Both the position numbers and the translations under genes were made by a program. 64,000 nucleotides of DNA from the NCBI RefSeq assembly GCF_030348505.1, contig NZ_JAUCFJ010000002.1, positions 2,732,001 through 2,796,000 on the forward strand, given 5' to 3'. Of this stretch, positions 7,710 through 16,466 are shown in pieces. How positions within the stretch are numbered: position 1 is the first letter of the stretch; each line of letters opens with the position of its first letter. The notes under the pieces are model-generated. The model saw only the letters and a program-made list of their open reading frames with translations. It searched no databases and was not told the DNA's origin. This DNA comes from Lysinibacillus sp. G4S2 (GTDB lineage Bacteria > Bacillota > Bacilli > Bacillales_A > Planococcaceae).

Positions 7710-9239
7710 TTGTCGCAGATAAACTATTCTGTTGAGAAAAAAGCACCTTACGGCATGATTGCCATTTTATTTATCGGGGCCTTTGTTGCTATTTTAAATG
7801 AAACATTACTAAACATTGCCCTTCCGTCCATTATGGAAGAATTTGATGTGAATGCAACGGCAGTGCAATGGCTCTCTACGGGCTATATGCTTATCAATGG
7901 TATTTTAATACCTGCGAGTGCATTCTTTATTCAGCGCTTTTCAGATAAAAAGTTATTTATTACAGCAATGTCATTGTTTACTTTGGGAACATTCCTAGCG
8001 AGTATCTCACCTGCATTTGGTGTGTTATTAGGGGCTCGAATGATTCAAGCTGCAGGATCAGCGATTATGATGCCGTTATTAATGAATGTCATGCTTACCG
8101 CTTTTCCAGTTGAAAAAAGAGGGGCAGCAATGGGAATGTTTGGACTTGTTATGATTACAGCTCCAGCGATTGGTCCGACTCTTTCTGGATGGTTGATAGA
8201 GCACTACAATTGGAGAATGTTATTTGATATTGTTCTGCCAATTGCCGTTTTAACCTTAATTTTTGCAGCCTTTAAATTAAAAGATGTAACACCACAACGT
8301 GCAATTAAGCTCGATGTTTTCTCTCTTGTTTTATCTAGCATAGGATTTGGTGGCTTGCTTTATGGTTTTAGTTCTGCAGGGGAAAAAGGATGGGATAGTC
8401 CATTTGTATACGGCACAATTATTATTGGTACACTTGCTTTAATTACCTTTATCCTTCGTCAACTTCGATTGGATGAGCCTTTGCTTGAGTTTCGAATTTT
8501 CCAATATCCAATGTTCGCCTTATCATCGGCCATTTCAATTGTTATTTCTGTGGCGATGTTTTCAGCTATGATCTTGATGCCTATTTATGTACAAACAATT
8601 CGAGGGATTTCACCTATGGACTCTGGCCTATTAATGCTTCCTGGAGCTATTGTCATGGGGATTATGTCGCCAATTACAGGGAAACTTTTTGATAAGTATG
8701 GAGCAAGAATTTTGGCCGTGATTGGATTGACCATTACCATTGTAACAACGTATTACTTTAGCAAAATTAGTATGAATACAGCTTATTCTACACTTGTTCT
8801 ACTATATACCTTACGTATGTTTGGGATGTCTATGGTCATGATGCCAGTCATGACAAATGGTTTGAATCAGCTACCAGCGTATAGGAATCCACACGGAACA
8901 GCTATGAATAATACGCTGCAGCAAGTATCTGGTGCTATTGGTTCCGCGGTGTTGATTACCGTAATGAACCATCAAACGACTGCAAAAGCAGAGGAACTTG
9001 CTGCTGACGCAATGGCTAATATGAGTGCAAACGCAGTTCAACCATCTGCACAGGCTGCAGCTGAAATGCAACAACACATCGTGAATGAAGCGATGTTACA
9101 TGGTATTAATTTTACCTTTTTCATTTCAACATTGATTGCAGTTATCGCTCTTATCCTTGCTTTCTTTATTAAGAGAGTCAAGCCTAATCATGAAAATCAA
9201 ACGGATGGGGAACATATAGAAACTGTGAATGAGAAATAA
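7710..9239 (+). CDS. DHA2-family MFS multidrug exporter (EmrB/LmrB type)
   Basis: A 509-residue integral membrane protein with about 14 hydrophobic segments, typical of the DHA2 (14-TMS) drug:proton antiporters. The start of TM1 reads AILNETLLNIALPSIMEEF, the classic D/N-x-T-[VL]-x-N-[VI]-A-L-P motif of this branch. QWLSTGYMLINGILIPASAFF follows as TM2, and GPTLSGWLIEHYNWRMLF carries the motif C-like GP-x-[LI]-G-G and the W-R-W/F pair. The start is TTG with GTAGGA upstream. Relatives export lincosamides, dyes or bile salts, and the substrate here is unknown. The upstream dyad at 7412 could be its control site. Confidence 0.92.
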   Translation: MSQINYSVEKKAPYGMIAILFIGAFVAILNETLLNIALPSIMEEFDVNATAVQWLSTGYMLINGILIPASAFFIQRFSDKKLFITAMSLFTLGTFLASISPAFGVLLGARMIQAAGSAIMMPLLMNVMLTAFPVEKRGAAMGMFGLVMITAPAIGPTLSGWLIEHYNWRMLFDIVLPIAVLTLIFAAFKLKDVTPQRAIKLDVFSLVLSSIGFGGLLYGFSSAGEKGWDSPFVYGTIIIGTLALITFILRQLRLDEPLLEFRIFQYPMFALSSAISIVISVAMFSAMILMPIYVQTIRGISPMDSGLLMLPGAIVMGIMSPITGKLFDKYGARILAVIGLTITIVTTYYFSKISMNTAYSTLVLLYTLRMFGMSMVMMPVMTNGLNQLPAYRNPHGTAMNNTLQQVSGAIGSAVLITVMNHQTTAKAEELAADAMANMSANAVQPSAQAAAEMQQHIVNEAMLHGINFTFFISTLIAVIALILAFFIKRVKPNHENQTDGEHIETVNEK

Positions 9240-9248
9240 TTAAGCTAG

Positions 9249-9289
9249 AAAAACGGGTGATGCTTACCTCAAGCAACACCCATGTTTTA
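9249..9289 (+). terminator. Terminator after the MFS gene
   Basis: AAAAC-GGGTG pairs with CACCC-TGTTTT across an 18-base loop and is followed by ATTATTT. Confidence 0.7.
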
Positions 9290-9691
<402 letters not shown>

Positions 9692-9724
9692 TTAACATAG
9701 ATTTAACACACACCTATTTAAACT
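9692..9724 (+). promoter_or_regulatory. TTAACA-N5-TTAACA box and -10 of the two-component operon
   Basis: TTAACA at 9692 and 9703 are spaced 11 bp apart (5-bp gap), the head-to-tail spacing used by OmpR/PhoP-type regulators. Ten bases later TAAACT (9719) can serve as -10. The same arrangement occurs at 11661 upstream of the small secreted protein gene. Confidence 0.7.
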
Positions 9725-9746
9725 AATAAAATGAGGTGATTACGAT

Positions 9747-10430
9747 ATGAGAATTCTTGTAGTTGAAGATGAGTTGGATTTACAGGAAGCTATCGCTGAG
9801 GGACTTAGAATAGTAGGGTATGCAGTTGATGTCTGTAGTAATGGAGAAGTCGCTTATGAATTGGCGTACGTTGAAAATTATGACTTAATAATACTTGACT
9901 TAAATCTTCCGAAAATGGATGGATTAAAGGTTTTAGAAAAGATAAGAGAAGAAAAAGAGGAATTAAAAGTTTTAATCCTTAGTGCAAGAAGTAGTGTGAG
10001 TGACAAAGTTAAGGGTTTAGATATTGGTGCGAATGATTATTTAACTAAACCATTTGACTTTGCAGAATTAGAAGCAAGAATAAGAAATTTATTAAGGCGG
10101 AAATTTGTACAGGAAAACAATCTTTTAGCTTGTGGTGATGTAAAAATAGATTTGTCAAAGCGTATTGCATTTGTAGATGAAAATGAATTAATACTAACAA
10201 AAAAGGAATTTGTTTTACTGGAATACTTATTAATGAATCAGGAGAGAGTTGTCAGTCAAGAAGAATTGATTGATCACATTTGGGATAGTAATGCCGATAG
10301 CTTTAGTGGAGCTATTCGAGTTCATATAGCAACATTACGAAAAAAACTAAAAGCTCTTTTAGACTATGACCCCATACGTACAAAGATTGGTGAGGGCTAT
10401 CATATTGTTAAAAATGATGGTGACGCATGA
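9747..10430 (+). CDS. OmpR/PhoB-family response regulator
   Basis: A 227-residue cytosolic regulator. The receiver domain (residues 1-115) shows the acidic pair E7-D8, the phosphorylation site D51 in LIILDLNLPKMDG, the switch residue in LILSARS and the conserved Lys in YLTKPF. The C-terminal winged helix (about 125-222) reads LTKKEFVLLEYLL and VRVHIATLRKKL-like sequence typical of Trans_reg_C. It is cotranscribed with the kinase, whose ATG overlaps its stop codon (ATGA). TTAACA-N5-TTAACA upstream suggests autoregulation. The likely target is the small secreted protein gene at 11790, which has the same box. Confidence 0.96.
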   Translation: MRILVVEDELDLQEAIAEGLRIVGYAVDVCSNGEVAYELAYVENYDLIILDLNLPKMDGLKVLEKIREEKEELKVLILSARSSVSDKVKGLDIGANDYLTKPFDFAELEARIRNLLRRKFVQENNLLACGDVKIDLSKRIAFVDENELILTKKEFVLLEYLLMNQERVVSQEELIDHIWDSNADSFSGAIRVHIATLRKKLKALLDYDPIRTKIGEGYHIVKNDGDA

Positions 10431-11575
10431 TGTTTAAAAAAATACCAATTCGACAACGACTTACTGCAATGATGATAATTTTATTAACAATTTGTTGTAT
10501 AGGGCTTACATTAATTCTAAATTTTTCTGCTGGTATAATGGCAACAAGAATTGATGCAGCCACTGCTTCTTTACCTGCTCAAGAGATTGGTCAAGATAGC
10601 AATTTTATAGGCAATTTTCAGACGCCATCAAATGTCATGATGCCTACACCATCTGAAGATGCTCAAAAAGCAAAAACGGACTTTCATTTTGAAAGTGTTT
10701 ATTATATGATTTTAATCATTGTCTGTGGTGGCGTATTGACATACTATATATCGGGCAAAGCGTTAAAACCACTTGATTCACTAAATAGTCAAATTAAGAA
10801 TAGAACTGTACATAATCTATCGGAAACGATGGACATTCCACCAACTAATGATGAAATAGCTGAGCTAACGAGGTCTTTTAATGAAATGACGAATAAGCTA
10901 AACAATGCTTTTATGATGCAAAGCCGCTTTTCCGCAAATGCAGCCCACGAACTCAGAACGCCACTTGCGGTTTTAAAAACAAAGGTTGATGTATTTAAAA
11001 TGAAAAACGCACATTCAACAGACGAATATGAAGCACTCATTAACATTTTTGAAAAGCAAACACAACGATTATCTGAGCTTGTATATACCCTTTTAGATAT
11101 GACAAATATGAATGATGAATTTGAGAATGAATCCATCTGTTTGAAGGATATTTTAGAAGATATTGTCTCTGAACTTTCTCATATTGCTAATGAAAAAGAA
11201 GTTACTTTATATTTGGATTGCGATGATAGTGTTGTTTACGGAAATACAGATTTACTTTATCGAGCGTTTTATAACATTATTGAAAATGGTATTAAATACA
11301 ATATTGAGGGCGGTAAGGTAACGATTAAAGTTAAATCGGATAAAAAGCAGATAATGATTGAAATTAGAGACACGGGAATTGGTATCCTGGATGAGGAAAA
11401 AAAGTATATATTTGAGCCGTTTTACCGAGTGGATAAATCACGCTCTCGTGAATTGGGTGGCTCAGGCTTGGGACTTTCCATTGTGCAAAGTATCATAACC
11501 AAGCACAACGGAAACATCGTAGTTACGGATAATGAAAACAGCGGTACTTGTTTCCAAATTACACTTGGTAAATAA
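10427..11575 (+). CDS. Sensor histidine kinase
   Basis: A 382-residue membrane kinase. TM1 lies at about residues 12-33, then a short ~60-residue extracytoplasmic loop rich in P, T and S, then TM2 at about 90-108. A HAMP-like linker (SGKALKPLDSLNSQI) follows. The HisKA H-box SANAAHELRTPLAVLK holds the phospho-accepting His. The HATPase_c domain shows the N box NIIENGIKYN, the G1 box IRDTGIGI, the F box FEPFYRVDKSR and the G2 box GGSGLGLSIV. The small outer loop suggests sensing at or in the membrane. It phosphorylates the regulator encoded upstream with a 4-bp overlap. Confidence 0.96.
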   Translation: MMFKKIPIRQRLTAMMIILLTICCIGLTLILNFSAGIMATRIDAATASLPAQEIGQDSNFIGNFQTPSNVMMPTPSEDAQKAKTDFHFESVYYMILIIVCGGVLTYYISGKALKPLDSLNSQIKNRTVHNLSETMDIPPTNDEIAELTRSFNEMTNKLNNAFMMQSRFSANAAHELRTPLAVLKTKVDVFKMKNAHSTDEYEALINIFEKQTQRLSELVYTLLDMTNMNDEFENESICLKDILEDIVSELSHIANEKEVTLYLDCDDSVVYGNTDLLYRAFYNIIENGIKYNIEGGKVTIKVKSDKKQIMIEIRDTGIGILDEEKKYIFEPFYRVDKSRSRELGGSGLGLSIVQSIITKHNGNIVVTDNENSGTCFQITLGK

Positions 11576-11586
11576 AATATTAATAT

Positions 11587-11637
11587 AAAAAGGCTTTAAA
11601 TCGCAGTTGATACTGTTTATTTAAAGCCTTTTTTTAA
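11587..11637 (+). terminator. Terminator after the kinase gene
   Basis: AAAAAGGCTTTAAA pairs with TTTAAAGCCTTTTT across about 20 bases. A near-copy lies at 12324-12372. Confidence 0.88.
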
Positions 11638-11660
11638 TAATTCATGGTGAAATATCCCTC

Positions 11661-11693
11661 TTAACACGGATTTAACATGGATTGTTATATATT
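11661..11693 (+). promoter_or_regulatory. TTAACA-N5-TTAACA box and -10 of the secreted repeat protein gene
   Basis: TTAACA at 11661 and 11672 with the spacer CGGAT, then TATATT at 11688, again 10 bp after the second box. It is the same geometry as at 9692, so both units are probably controlled by the response regulator encoded between them. Confidence 0.7.
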
Positions 11694-11789
11694 GGTGACA
11701 TCAAATAGAAAGGATGCAGGTAGTAACCAGGTATTTATGACACCTATCCATCTTGTGGTAGAGGCAAAACATTTTAGGAGGAAATTAAT

Positions 11790-12191
11790 ATGAAGAAAAA
11801 ATTAACAATTACGACATTAGTGCTAGCATTTTCTGTTGTTGCAGGATCTGCATATGCTGCGAGCAACAACGACAAGATTGAAAACACACAAGCTAGTGAA
11901 ACAACTTCGGCTACAAAATCTAGTGAACCCGTCAACTTAGAGGAAATGGCTAAAGAAAAAGGGATCACGGTAGAAGAACTGATTGCTCAGCTTGAAAAAG
12001 AAGGAAAACTGACAGAAGCAAGTGAAATAACTTCGGCTACAAAATCTAGTGAACCCGTCAACTTAGAAGAAATGGCTAAAGAAAAAGGGATCACGGTAGA
12101 CGAGCTGATTGCTCAACTTGAAAAAGAGGGTAAGCTTATGAAAGCTGAAAACGTTACAGATTCCATGTCAGCAGAAAAAAGCAATAAGTAA
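11790..12191 (+). CDS. Secreted protein with two 39-residue repeats
   Basis: A 133-residue exported protein. The signal peptide is MKKKLTITTLVLAFSVVAGSAYA with cleavage after AYA. The mature part carries two nearly identical units (about residues 33-74 and 75-115). Each begins near TSATKSSEPVNLEEMAKEKG and continues ITV-EELIAQLEKEGKL, a helix-turn pattern that resembles a small LysM-like or SHOCT-like helical pair. The repeats also match at DNA level, which suggests a recent duplication. AGGAGG precedes the ATG. It sits directly after the two-component system, has the same TTAACA box, and is bracketed by two copies of one terminator. The role is unknown. Confidence 0.85.
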   Translation: MKKKLTITTLVLAFSVVAGSAYAASNNDKIENTQASETTSATKSSEPVNLEEMAKEKGITVEELIAQLEKEGKLTEASEITSATKSSEPVNLEEMAKEKGITVDELIAQLEKEGKLMKAENVTDSMSAEKSNK

Positions 12192-12648
12192 CATATAAAC
12201 AACTCTGTTATTCGTGAGAAAAGAAATGATTCGATGAATGTTATCGTAGTGGATTTCAGAAGAAAACGTCCGCCGTGCATAGTATCATTAAAAAATACCT
12301 TGGGAAAAATCAAATAAGAATATGAAAAAGGCTTTGAATGGCGGTTATTACCGTTTATTCAAAGCCTTTTTCACTGGAGTTAAATCTTAAACCGAAATAG
12401 TAGAAAACAGACTTTTGGAGGTGTTTAAATGTTCTTTTTCATCTACCTCATCTACAAGGAGCAGACGTGTATAATCACATTCTTTTGACTGGATGATGAA
12501 AAATGCTCAACCAAAGAATTGGAAAGTCGGTTCAATAATTGTATTAACATGAGACTTAATAATTTTTGGGGAATTTCAATTTTACAACTAATCAAATAAT
12601 TTAGTCCTAAATTACCAATTTATGCATAGGGATAAAATAAAAATATTA
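12192..12648. other. Gap between secreted protein and FTR1 genes
   Basis: It holds the terminator at 12324-12372 and otherwise AT-rich sequence. No frame with a ribosome site was seen. Confidence 0.5.
12324..12372 (+). terminator. Terminator after the secreted repeat protein gene
   Basis: GAAAAAGGCTTTGAAT pairs with ATTCAAAGCCTTTTTC. It is the sister of the hairpin at 11587. Confidence 0.88.
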
Positions 12649-12680
12649 TTGACAATGATAATTGATGATAATAAAATGAT
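12649..12680 (+). promoter_or_regulatory. Sigma-A promoter overlapped by a Fur-box-like sequence
   Basis: TTGACA (12649) and TAAAAT (12672) are spaced exactly 17 bp. The spacer region ATGATAATTGATGATAAT resembles the Fur consensus (repeats of GATAAT). Binding of Fur-Fe there would block the promoter, so the iron genes downstream should be induced when iron is scarce. Confidence 0.7.
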
Positions 12681-12741
12681 ACTCGTGTAAATGATATTGA
12701 AATTCTTTATCAATTAGAGGGTGTTACCTAGGAGGGTCTTC

Positions 12742-14220
12742 ATGGGGAAAAGTTTATTACTTAAATTATCTATCCTTCTATTAATATTAGGAATTGGAAT
12801 ACATACTCCTGCAATGGCAGCTGGAAATTCTAGTCAGGATATTAAGAAGGCAGAGGAATCCGTTAATCGAGCAATTGATTTAGCTTCTCAAGGGAACCTT
12901 GCTGAAGCAGAAAATGCTTATGATCAATTTAATAAAACTTGGAGGCAGATTGAAGAAGAAATAAAAGCTTATTCTATTACTGCTTATCGTGATATTGAAT
13001 CGAATATGGGGAAAGTAGTTTATGCTTTTACTATAAATAAGCAAGATCAAGTATTGTTGGCTTTAAAGGATTTAAAGGCTGTAAATGAAAAATATGCAAC
13101 TGGCGGTTATCATCAAGAGTCTGAGTTGAAGAAGGAAGATCTTTCTTTGGACGATTTTATTCTCATTTTACAAAAGACTAAAAAGGAAATTCTTGAAGAA
13201 AACAAATTAGGTGCTATTGAAGGAATTAAAAACGCTAGTGACAGCTGGTTAAGTGTAGAAGGCGTTGTTGTTGCACAATCTGCATCTATATATAGTGATT
13301 CCGAAAGAGACCTTGTTGCCATACAAGCCATGCTAAATGCTAATCCACCAAACTTTGAAGAAGCAGAAAAATTAATTGATAACATGGTGACATACTTAAC
13401 CCCATTAGCTACAAAATCTCAATATACATATTGGGATGCAGCCATGATCCTAATCCGTGAAGGATTGGAAGCATTACTTGTAGTAATTGCGTTAATGTCG
13501 TTTGTTAAAAAATCTGCGGACTCAAAAGGAAAAGCTTGGATTTGGACTGGTGTTCTAACAGGTTTGGGAGTAAGTGTAATACTTGCTCTAATCGTTAAGT
13601 TTGTTATATCCTCTGGTGCTTTTGGAAATAACAATGCCCTTATTGGCGGATGGACAGGTGTATTTGCGGCAGTCATGCTGCTATATATGAGCTATTGGCT
13701 CCATAGTCAATCTAATATCGCTGATTGGAATAGATACATTCATGAAAAAAGTCAAAATGCATTAACAACTGGCAAGCTCGTTTCACTAGGTGTTCTCGCG
13801 TTTCTTGCAGTGTTCCGTGAGGGAACAGAGACGGTCTTGTTTTATATCGGCATGGCAAGCCAAATTAAGCTTCAGTCTTTACTATTTGGATTTTTAATTG
13901 GCGCCGCTATTCTTGGGATTTTAGCTTATTTAATGGTCTTTGTTGGTTTAAAGTTACCTCTTCGTCCATTCTTTATGGTCTCAAGCGTAATCGTTTTTTA
14001 TCTTTGTATCAAGTTCACGGGGATGGGTATTCACAGCTTACAATTAGCAGGGGTGCTTCCTACAACGAATGCTCCTGGTATTCCGAATATAGAATTTTTC
14101 GCTCTTTACTCCACATGGGAGAGCGCAATTCCACAGATTATTCTGGTTCTTGCTGCAATTCTTATTCTGTTAATTAAAAAAATAAATAATAAAAATTTTA
14201 AAACAGTTAATAATAACTAA
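12742..14220 (+). CDS. FTR1-family iron permease (EfeU-like) with extracytoplasmic N-terminal domain
   Basis: A 492-residue membrane protein. A signal peptide (SLLLKLSILLLILGIGIHTPAMA) leads to a ~210-residue helical extracytoplasmic domain. About seven transmembrane segments follow. Two REGxE motifs that bind iron in FTR1 permeases are visible, IREGLEALLVVIAL and FREGTETVLFYIG. I start at the ATG at 12742 because TAGGAGG lies 6 bp upstream, although a GTG in frame exists at 12721. The Fur-like promoter and the lipoprotein gene 19 bp downstream indicate an iron uptake operon. EfeO and EfeB partners are absent, so this is either an uncoupled system or uses the small lipoprotein. Confidence 0.92.
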   Translation: MGKSLLLKLSILLLILGIGIHTPAMAAGNSSQDIKKAEESVNRAIDLASQGNLAEAENAYDQFNKTWRQIEEEIKAYSITAYRDIESNMGKVVYAFTINKQDQVLLALKDLKAVNEKYATGGYHQESELKKEDLSLDDFILILQKTKKEILEENKLGAIEGIKNASDSWLSVEGVVVAQSASIYSDSERDLVAIQAMLNANPPNFEEAEKLIDNMVTYLTPLATKSQYTYWDAAMILIREGLEALLVVIALMSFVKKSADSKGKAWIWTGVLTGLGVSVILALIVKFVISSGAFGNNNALIGGWTGVFAAVMLLYMSYWLHSQSNIADWNRYIHEKSQNALTTGKLVSLGVLAFLAVFREGTETVLFYIGMASQIKLQSLLFGFLIGAAILGILAYLMVFVGLKLPLRPFFMVSSVIVFYLCIKFTGMGIHSLQLAGVLPTTNAPGIPNIEFFALYSTWESAIPQIILVLAAILILLIKKINNKNFKTVNNN

Positions 14221-14239
14221 AAGAAAGTTGGGATGGATT

Positions 14240-14614
14240 ATGAAAAAGTTAATGGCATTGGTATTAGCAATCGGTCTTGGATGTACTTTATTTTTAGCAG
14301 GATGTAGCTCAAAAGATAGTAAGGTATCCGATGGAGTTAATAATATGCTGGAGACTACTAATCAGTTATCCAAAGCTATCGAAAGTGGAGACAAAGCAAA
14401 AGTAAAAGAAGTTGGACCAAAATTAGAAGACCAATGGAAGGTTTTTGAAGACGAAGTTAAGAAAGAACATAAAGACCTTTACGAAAAAATCGAAAAATAT
14501 CTTGACCCTACGATTGCTGGTTCAGAAGCAAAAACTCTTGATAAACAGGCATTAAGTACTTTAAACGAACAACTTACTGATGCCTTAAAAGAATTGAAAA
14601 ATAAAACTAAATAA
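14240..14614 (+). CDS. Lipoprotein partner of the FTR1 permease
   Basis: A 124-residue predicted lipoprotein (signal KLMALVLAIGLGCTLFLAGC, lipobox LAGC). The mature part is helical and looks like the N-terminal domain of the adjacent permease. Compare LEDQWKVFEDEVKKEHKDLY here with FNKTWRQIEEEIKAYSITAY there, both with W-x2-[IF]-E-[ED]-E-[VI]-K spacing. I therefore infer a shared fold and a shared role in presenting iron at the cell surface. ATG 14240 is chosen over a TTG at 14228 because GGGATGG precedes it. The gene is 19 bp after the permease, so it is cotranscribed. Confidence 0.82.
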   Translation: MKKLMALVLAIGLGCTLFLAGCSSKDSKVSDGVNNMLETTNQLSKAIESGDKAKVKEVGPKLEDQWKVFEDEVKKEHKDLYEKIEKYLDPTIAGSEAKTLDKQALSTLNEQLTDALKELKNKTK

Positions 14615-14623
14615 AGAAAATGG

Positions 14624-14657
14624 AAAACACCAACTTTGTGAATCGTTGGTGTTTTTT
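14624..14657 (+). terminator. Terminator of the iron operon
   Basis: AAAACACCAAC pairs with GTTGGTGTTTT and is followed by a T run 10 bp after the lipoprotein stop. Confidence 0.9.
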
Positions 14658-14828
14658 AAACTTTAAAAGGACCTATTGATTATCTACAACTGAATCCTTA
14701 ATCATAGGAACAATCAGGTATACTTTAGGAAAAAATGTATACATTATTTGTGAATTAACAGTGGCCCTACATGAAATAAATTTCTACTCTTTTAATATCT
14801 ATATATTTATTTGTTGAAGTGTTCTTTC

Positions 14829-15023
14829 TTAGAAGATACGTCGACCAATACTTATGAGGAAAATAGCTGCAATTAAAAAGAAGGGAATGAAAAAGGTTCT
14901 AAAGCCTGACCGCATAAAAATTCCTCTTGCTGGATCAACTCCTACTAGTATTCCTCTTTGAACTCTTCCATGGATATCTCTGACCTCTACAGCCTGACCT
15001 TGGTGTCTACATAGTTGATGCAT
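14829..15023 (-). CDS. Small basic membrane protein, 64 residues
   Basis: The start is ATG at 15023, with AAAGGAGG 7 bp upstream, which is much better supported than the longer frame from 15086. The product begins MHQLCRHQGQAVEVRDIHGRVQRG, passes through GVDPARGIFMRSGF and ends in one transmembrane helix (FFIPFFLIAAIFLISIG) and RRIF. The first 40 residues have the look of a small beta-barrel (Lsm/SH3-like: GQAVEVRDIHGRVQRGILVGVDPARGIF). The function is unknown. Convergent with the iron operon. Confidence 0.7.
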   Translation of the reverse strand: MHQLCRHQGQAVEVRDIHGRVQRGILVGVDPARGIFMRSGFRTFFIPFFLIAAIFLISIGRRIF

Positions 15024-15290
15024 AGTAACCCTCCTTTGAGAAGAAAATTTTACTAAGGTTCCTACAATAATTAGTAGAACAAACAATACAACAATTAATG
15101 CAAAAGAAGTTGTTATAACTCCTCAAATATCATCTCCTTTAGAACTTGGTAATTTAATATATGAGTTATAAGAATAAATGTTATGGACAAATTGTCGGTA
15201 ATCCCGTGGAATTTCTTGAAACGTAAGATCAAAAAGGTCTGTCACTCTTTAAATGATAGTAGATAATGTGTGAGCAAATTAGCGTAAAAT

Positions 15291-15320
15291 AATCCCCACC
15301 TGAAAAATCAGATGGGGAAT
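15291..15320 (-). terminator. Hairpin, probably minus-strand terminator
   Basis: ATCCCCACCTGA pairs with TCAGATGGGGAT. On the minus strand it is followed by TATTTT-like sequence. No minus-strand gene lies directly upstream, so its use is unclear. Confidence 0.4.
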
Positions 15321-15406
15321 AGGCTATTTTTCAGATAACTTGTTAAAGACTATAGACTATACAATTGATTGGCAGAGTTATTGATCATGGAAGTCTATAA
15401 TACTAT

Positions 15407-15868
15407 TAGGCGTGTTGATTAGGAAAAAGTAGGTTTATTATTGATCGATGAAAGGGTTTTTCTTGTTACTATTTAGTGTCGAGCCCCAAAACAGAATCGC
15501 TAAAGCTACTTTCGATCGTTTTATAGGGATACTTTGAAGATTTATCGAAACAAAATCGCCCTTTATCGAAACTATTTGAGCTTTTATCGAAACAAAATCT
15601 CATTTTATCGAAACTATTTGGGCTTTTATCGAAACTAAGCTCTTTCTATCAAAGAAATCAACCACATGTTATGATGAAGAGCTTGTAGCGTAGGGCTACT
15701 CGACGCTCACTCGCAGGAAGCCTTGCTCTGTGCGAAAGCGAAGCGACAGCAACAAATGTTTTATCTGTGCGAAAGCGAAGCGTCAGCAACAAAGCGAGTA
15801 GCCCGTAGCGGAAATCAGATCCTTCTAATTTAATTAGAGTGGATAAAAATGGTTAATCAACACACCTG
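15407..15868. mobile_element. 462-bp non-autonomous element with inverted ends and direct-repeat flanks
   Basis: AGGCGTGTTGATTA (15408-15421) is matched by TAATCAACACACCT (15854-15867), 13 of 14 bases when inverted. TAATACTAT occurs on both sides, at 15398-15406 and 15869-15877, each one base from the inverted end, as a 9-bp target duplication would. Inside are the 21-bp array, a GC-richer palindrome around CGTAGGGCTACTCG, and a 30-bp direct repeat (15727 and 15764) rich in GCGAAAGCGAAGCG. There is no coding frame. Confidence 0.65.
15541..15645 (+). repeat. Five units of a 21-bp-period TTTATCGAAAC array
   Basis: Units begin at 15541, 15562, 15583, 15604 and 15625. The first 11 bases, TTTATCGAAAC, are constant while the other 10 alternate between ACAAAATC-like and TATTTGRGCT-like sequence. 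An inverted partial copy is at 2181-2237. Confidence 0.92.
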
Positions 15869-16466
15869 TAATACTATATCCAATATCCAATCGGGAATAG
15901 CTTAAAGACAATAGGCGAGTTGAGAGTTTGCTATCCCATGCCCGTCATATGTAAGGAAATGAGGAGAAAAGATATTGACAATTGGAGAGATAAGGATGCC
16001 CCTCAGTCGTTTACTTTTCATAATGCCAACCAGCTTGGTATTCTCCTCGGAATGTCGTTCTCTTTTCCAATAACGCTATTTCTATCCATTGTAGCAATTA
16101 ATGATTTTTGCAAACAAAACGTCTTCCATACATAATACATCTTTTGGTGTAAACTAATGTATCTGTATATTCCACCTATCATGTTTATTTAAATGCGTTG
16201 CTTTCATTATGTAAGACTTTAAGAAGTTCCTCTAGTTGGGGAAAACGTCCATTTTACGGAAATCTAAATTTGATTAATTTGGTCTGAAGCAACTTATTTT
16301 CATATTCTAAATTTATTTAGTAATGGTAAAAAAGGTTGCTGTAGACCCACTCGATATTCGTCTGATATCATAGTTGAGTATTTATTGAAGGAAGAAAATT
16401 AAGGGTATTTGAGGAGAATTCTTGCCTCATTTTTAGTTGGAAAACTCTTAATCGGAGGTAAGATAA

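Larger units (their letters stand above)
15024..16466. other. Repeat-rich gap of about 1.4 kb
   Basis: It holds a hairpin at 15291, the 462-bp element at 15407-15868 with its 21-bp array, and AT-rich sequence. The 71-codon frame at 15920-16135 has no ribosome site and I do not call it. A small hairpin at 16412-16436 (TGAGG/CCTCA plus T run) precedes the CDF gene and could be an attenuator. Confidence 0.5.

Noticed and set aside
15541..15645. Could be a CRISPR array (regular repeats)
   Set aside because: The period is only 21 bp, the variable 10-bp parts alternate between two sequences, and no cas gene is present.
15920..16135. 71-residue frame in the gap before the CDF gene
   Set aside because: No ribosome site, no recognisable domain, and a biased composition.
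16412..16436. Manganese riboswitch before the CDF gene
   Set aside because: Only a small TGAGG/CCTCA hairpin with a T run is visible; the yybP-ykoY core bases were not found.
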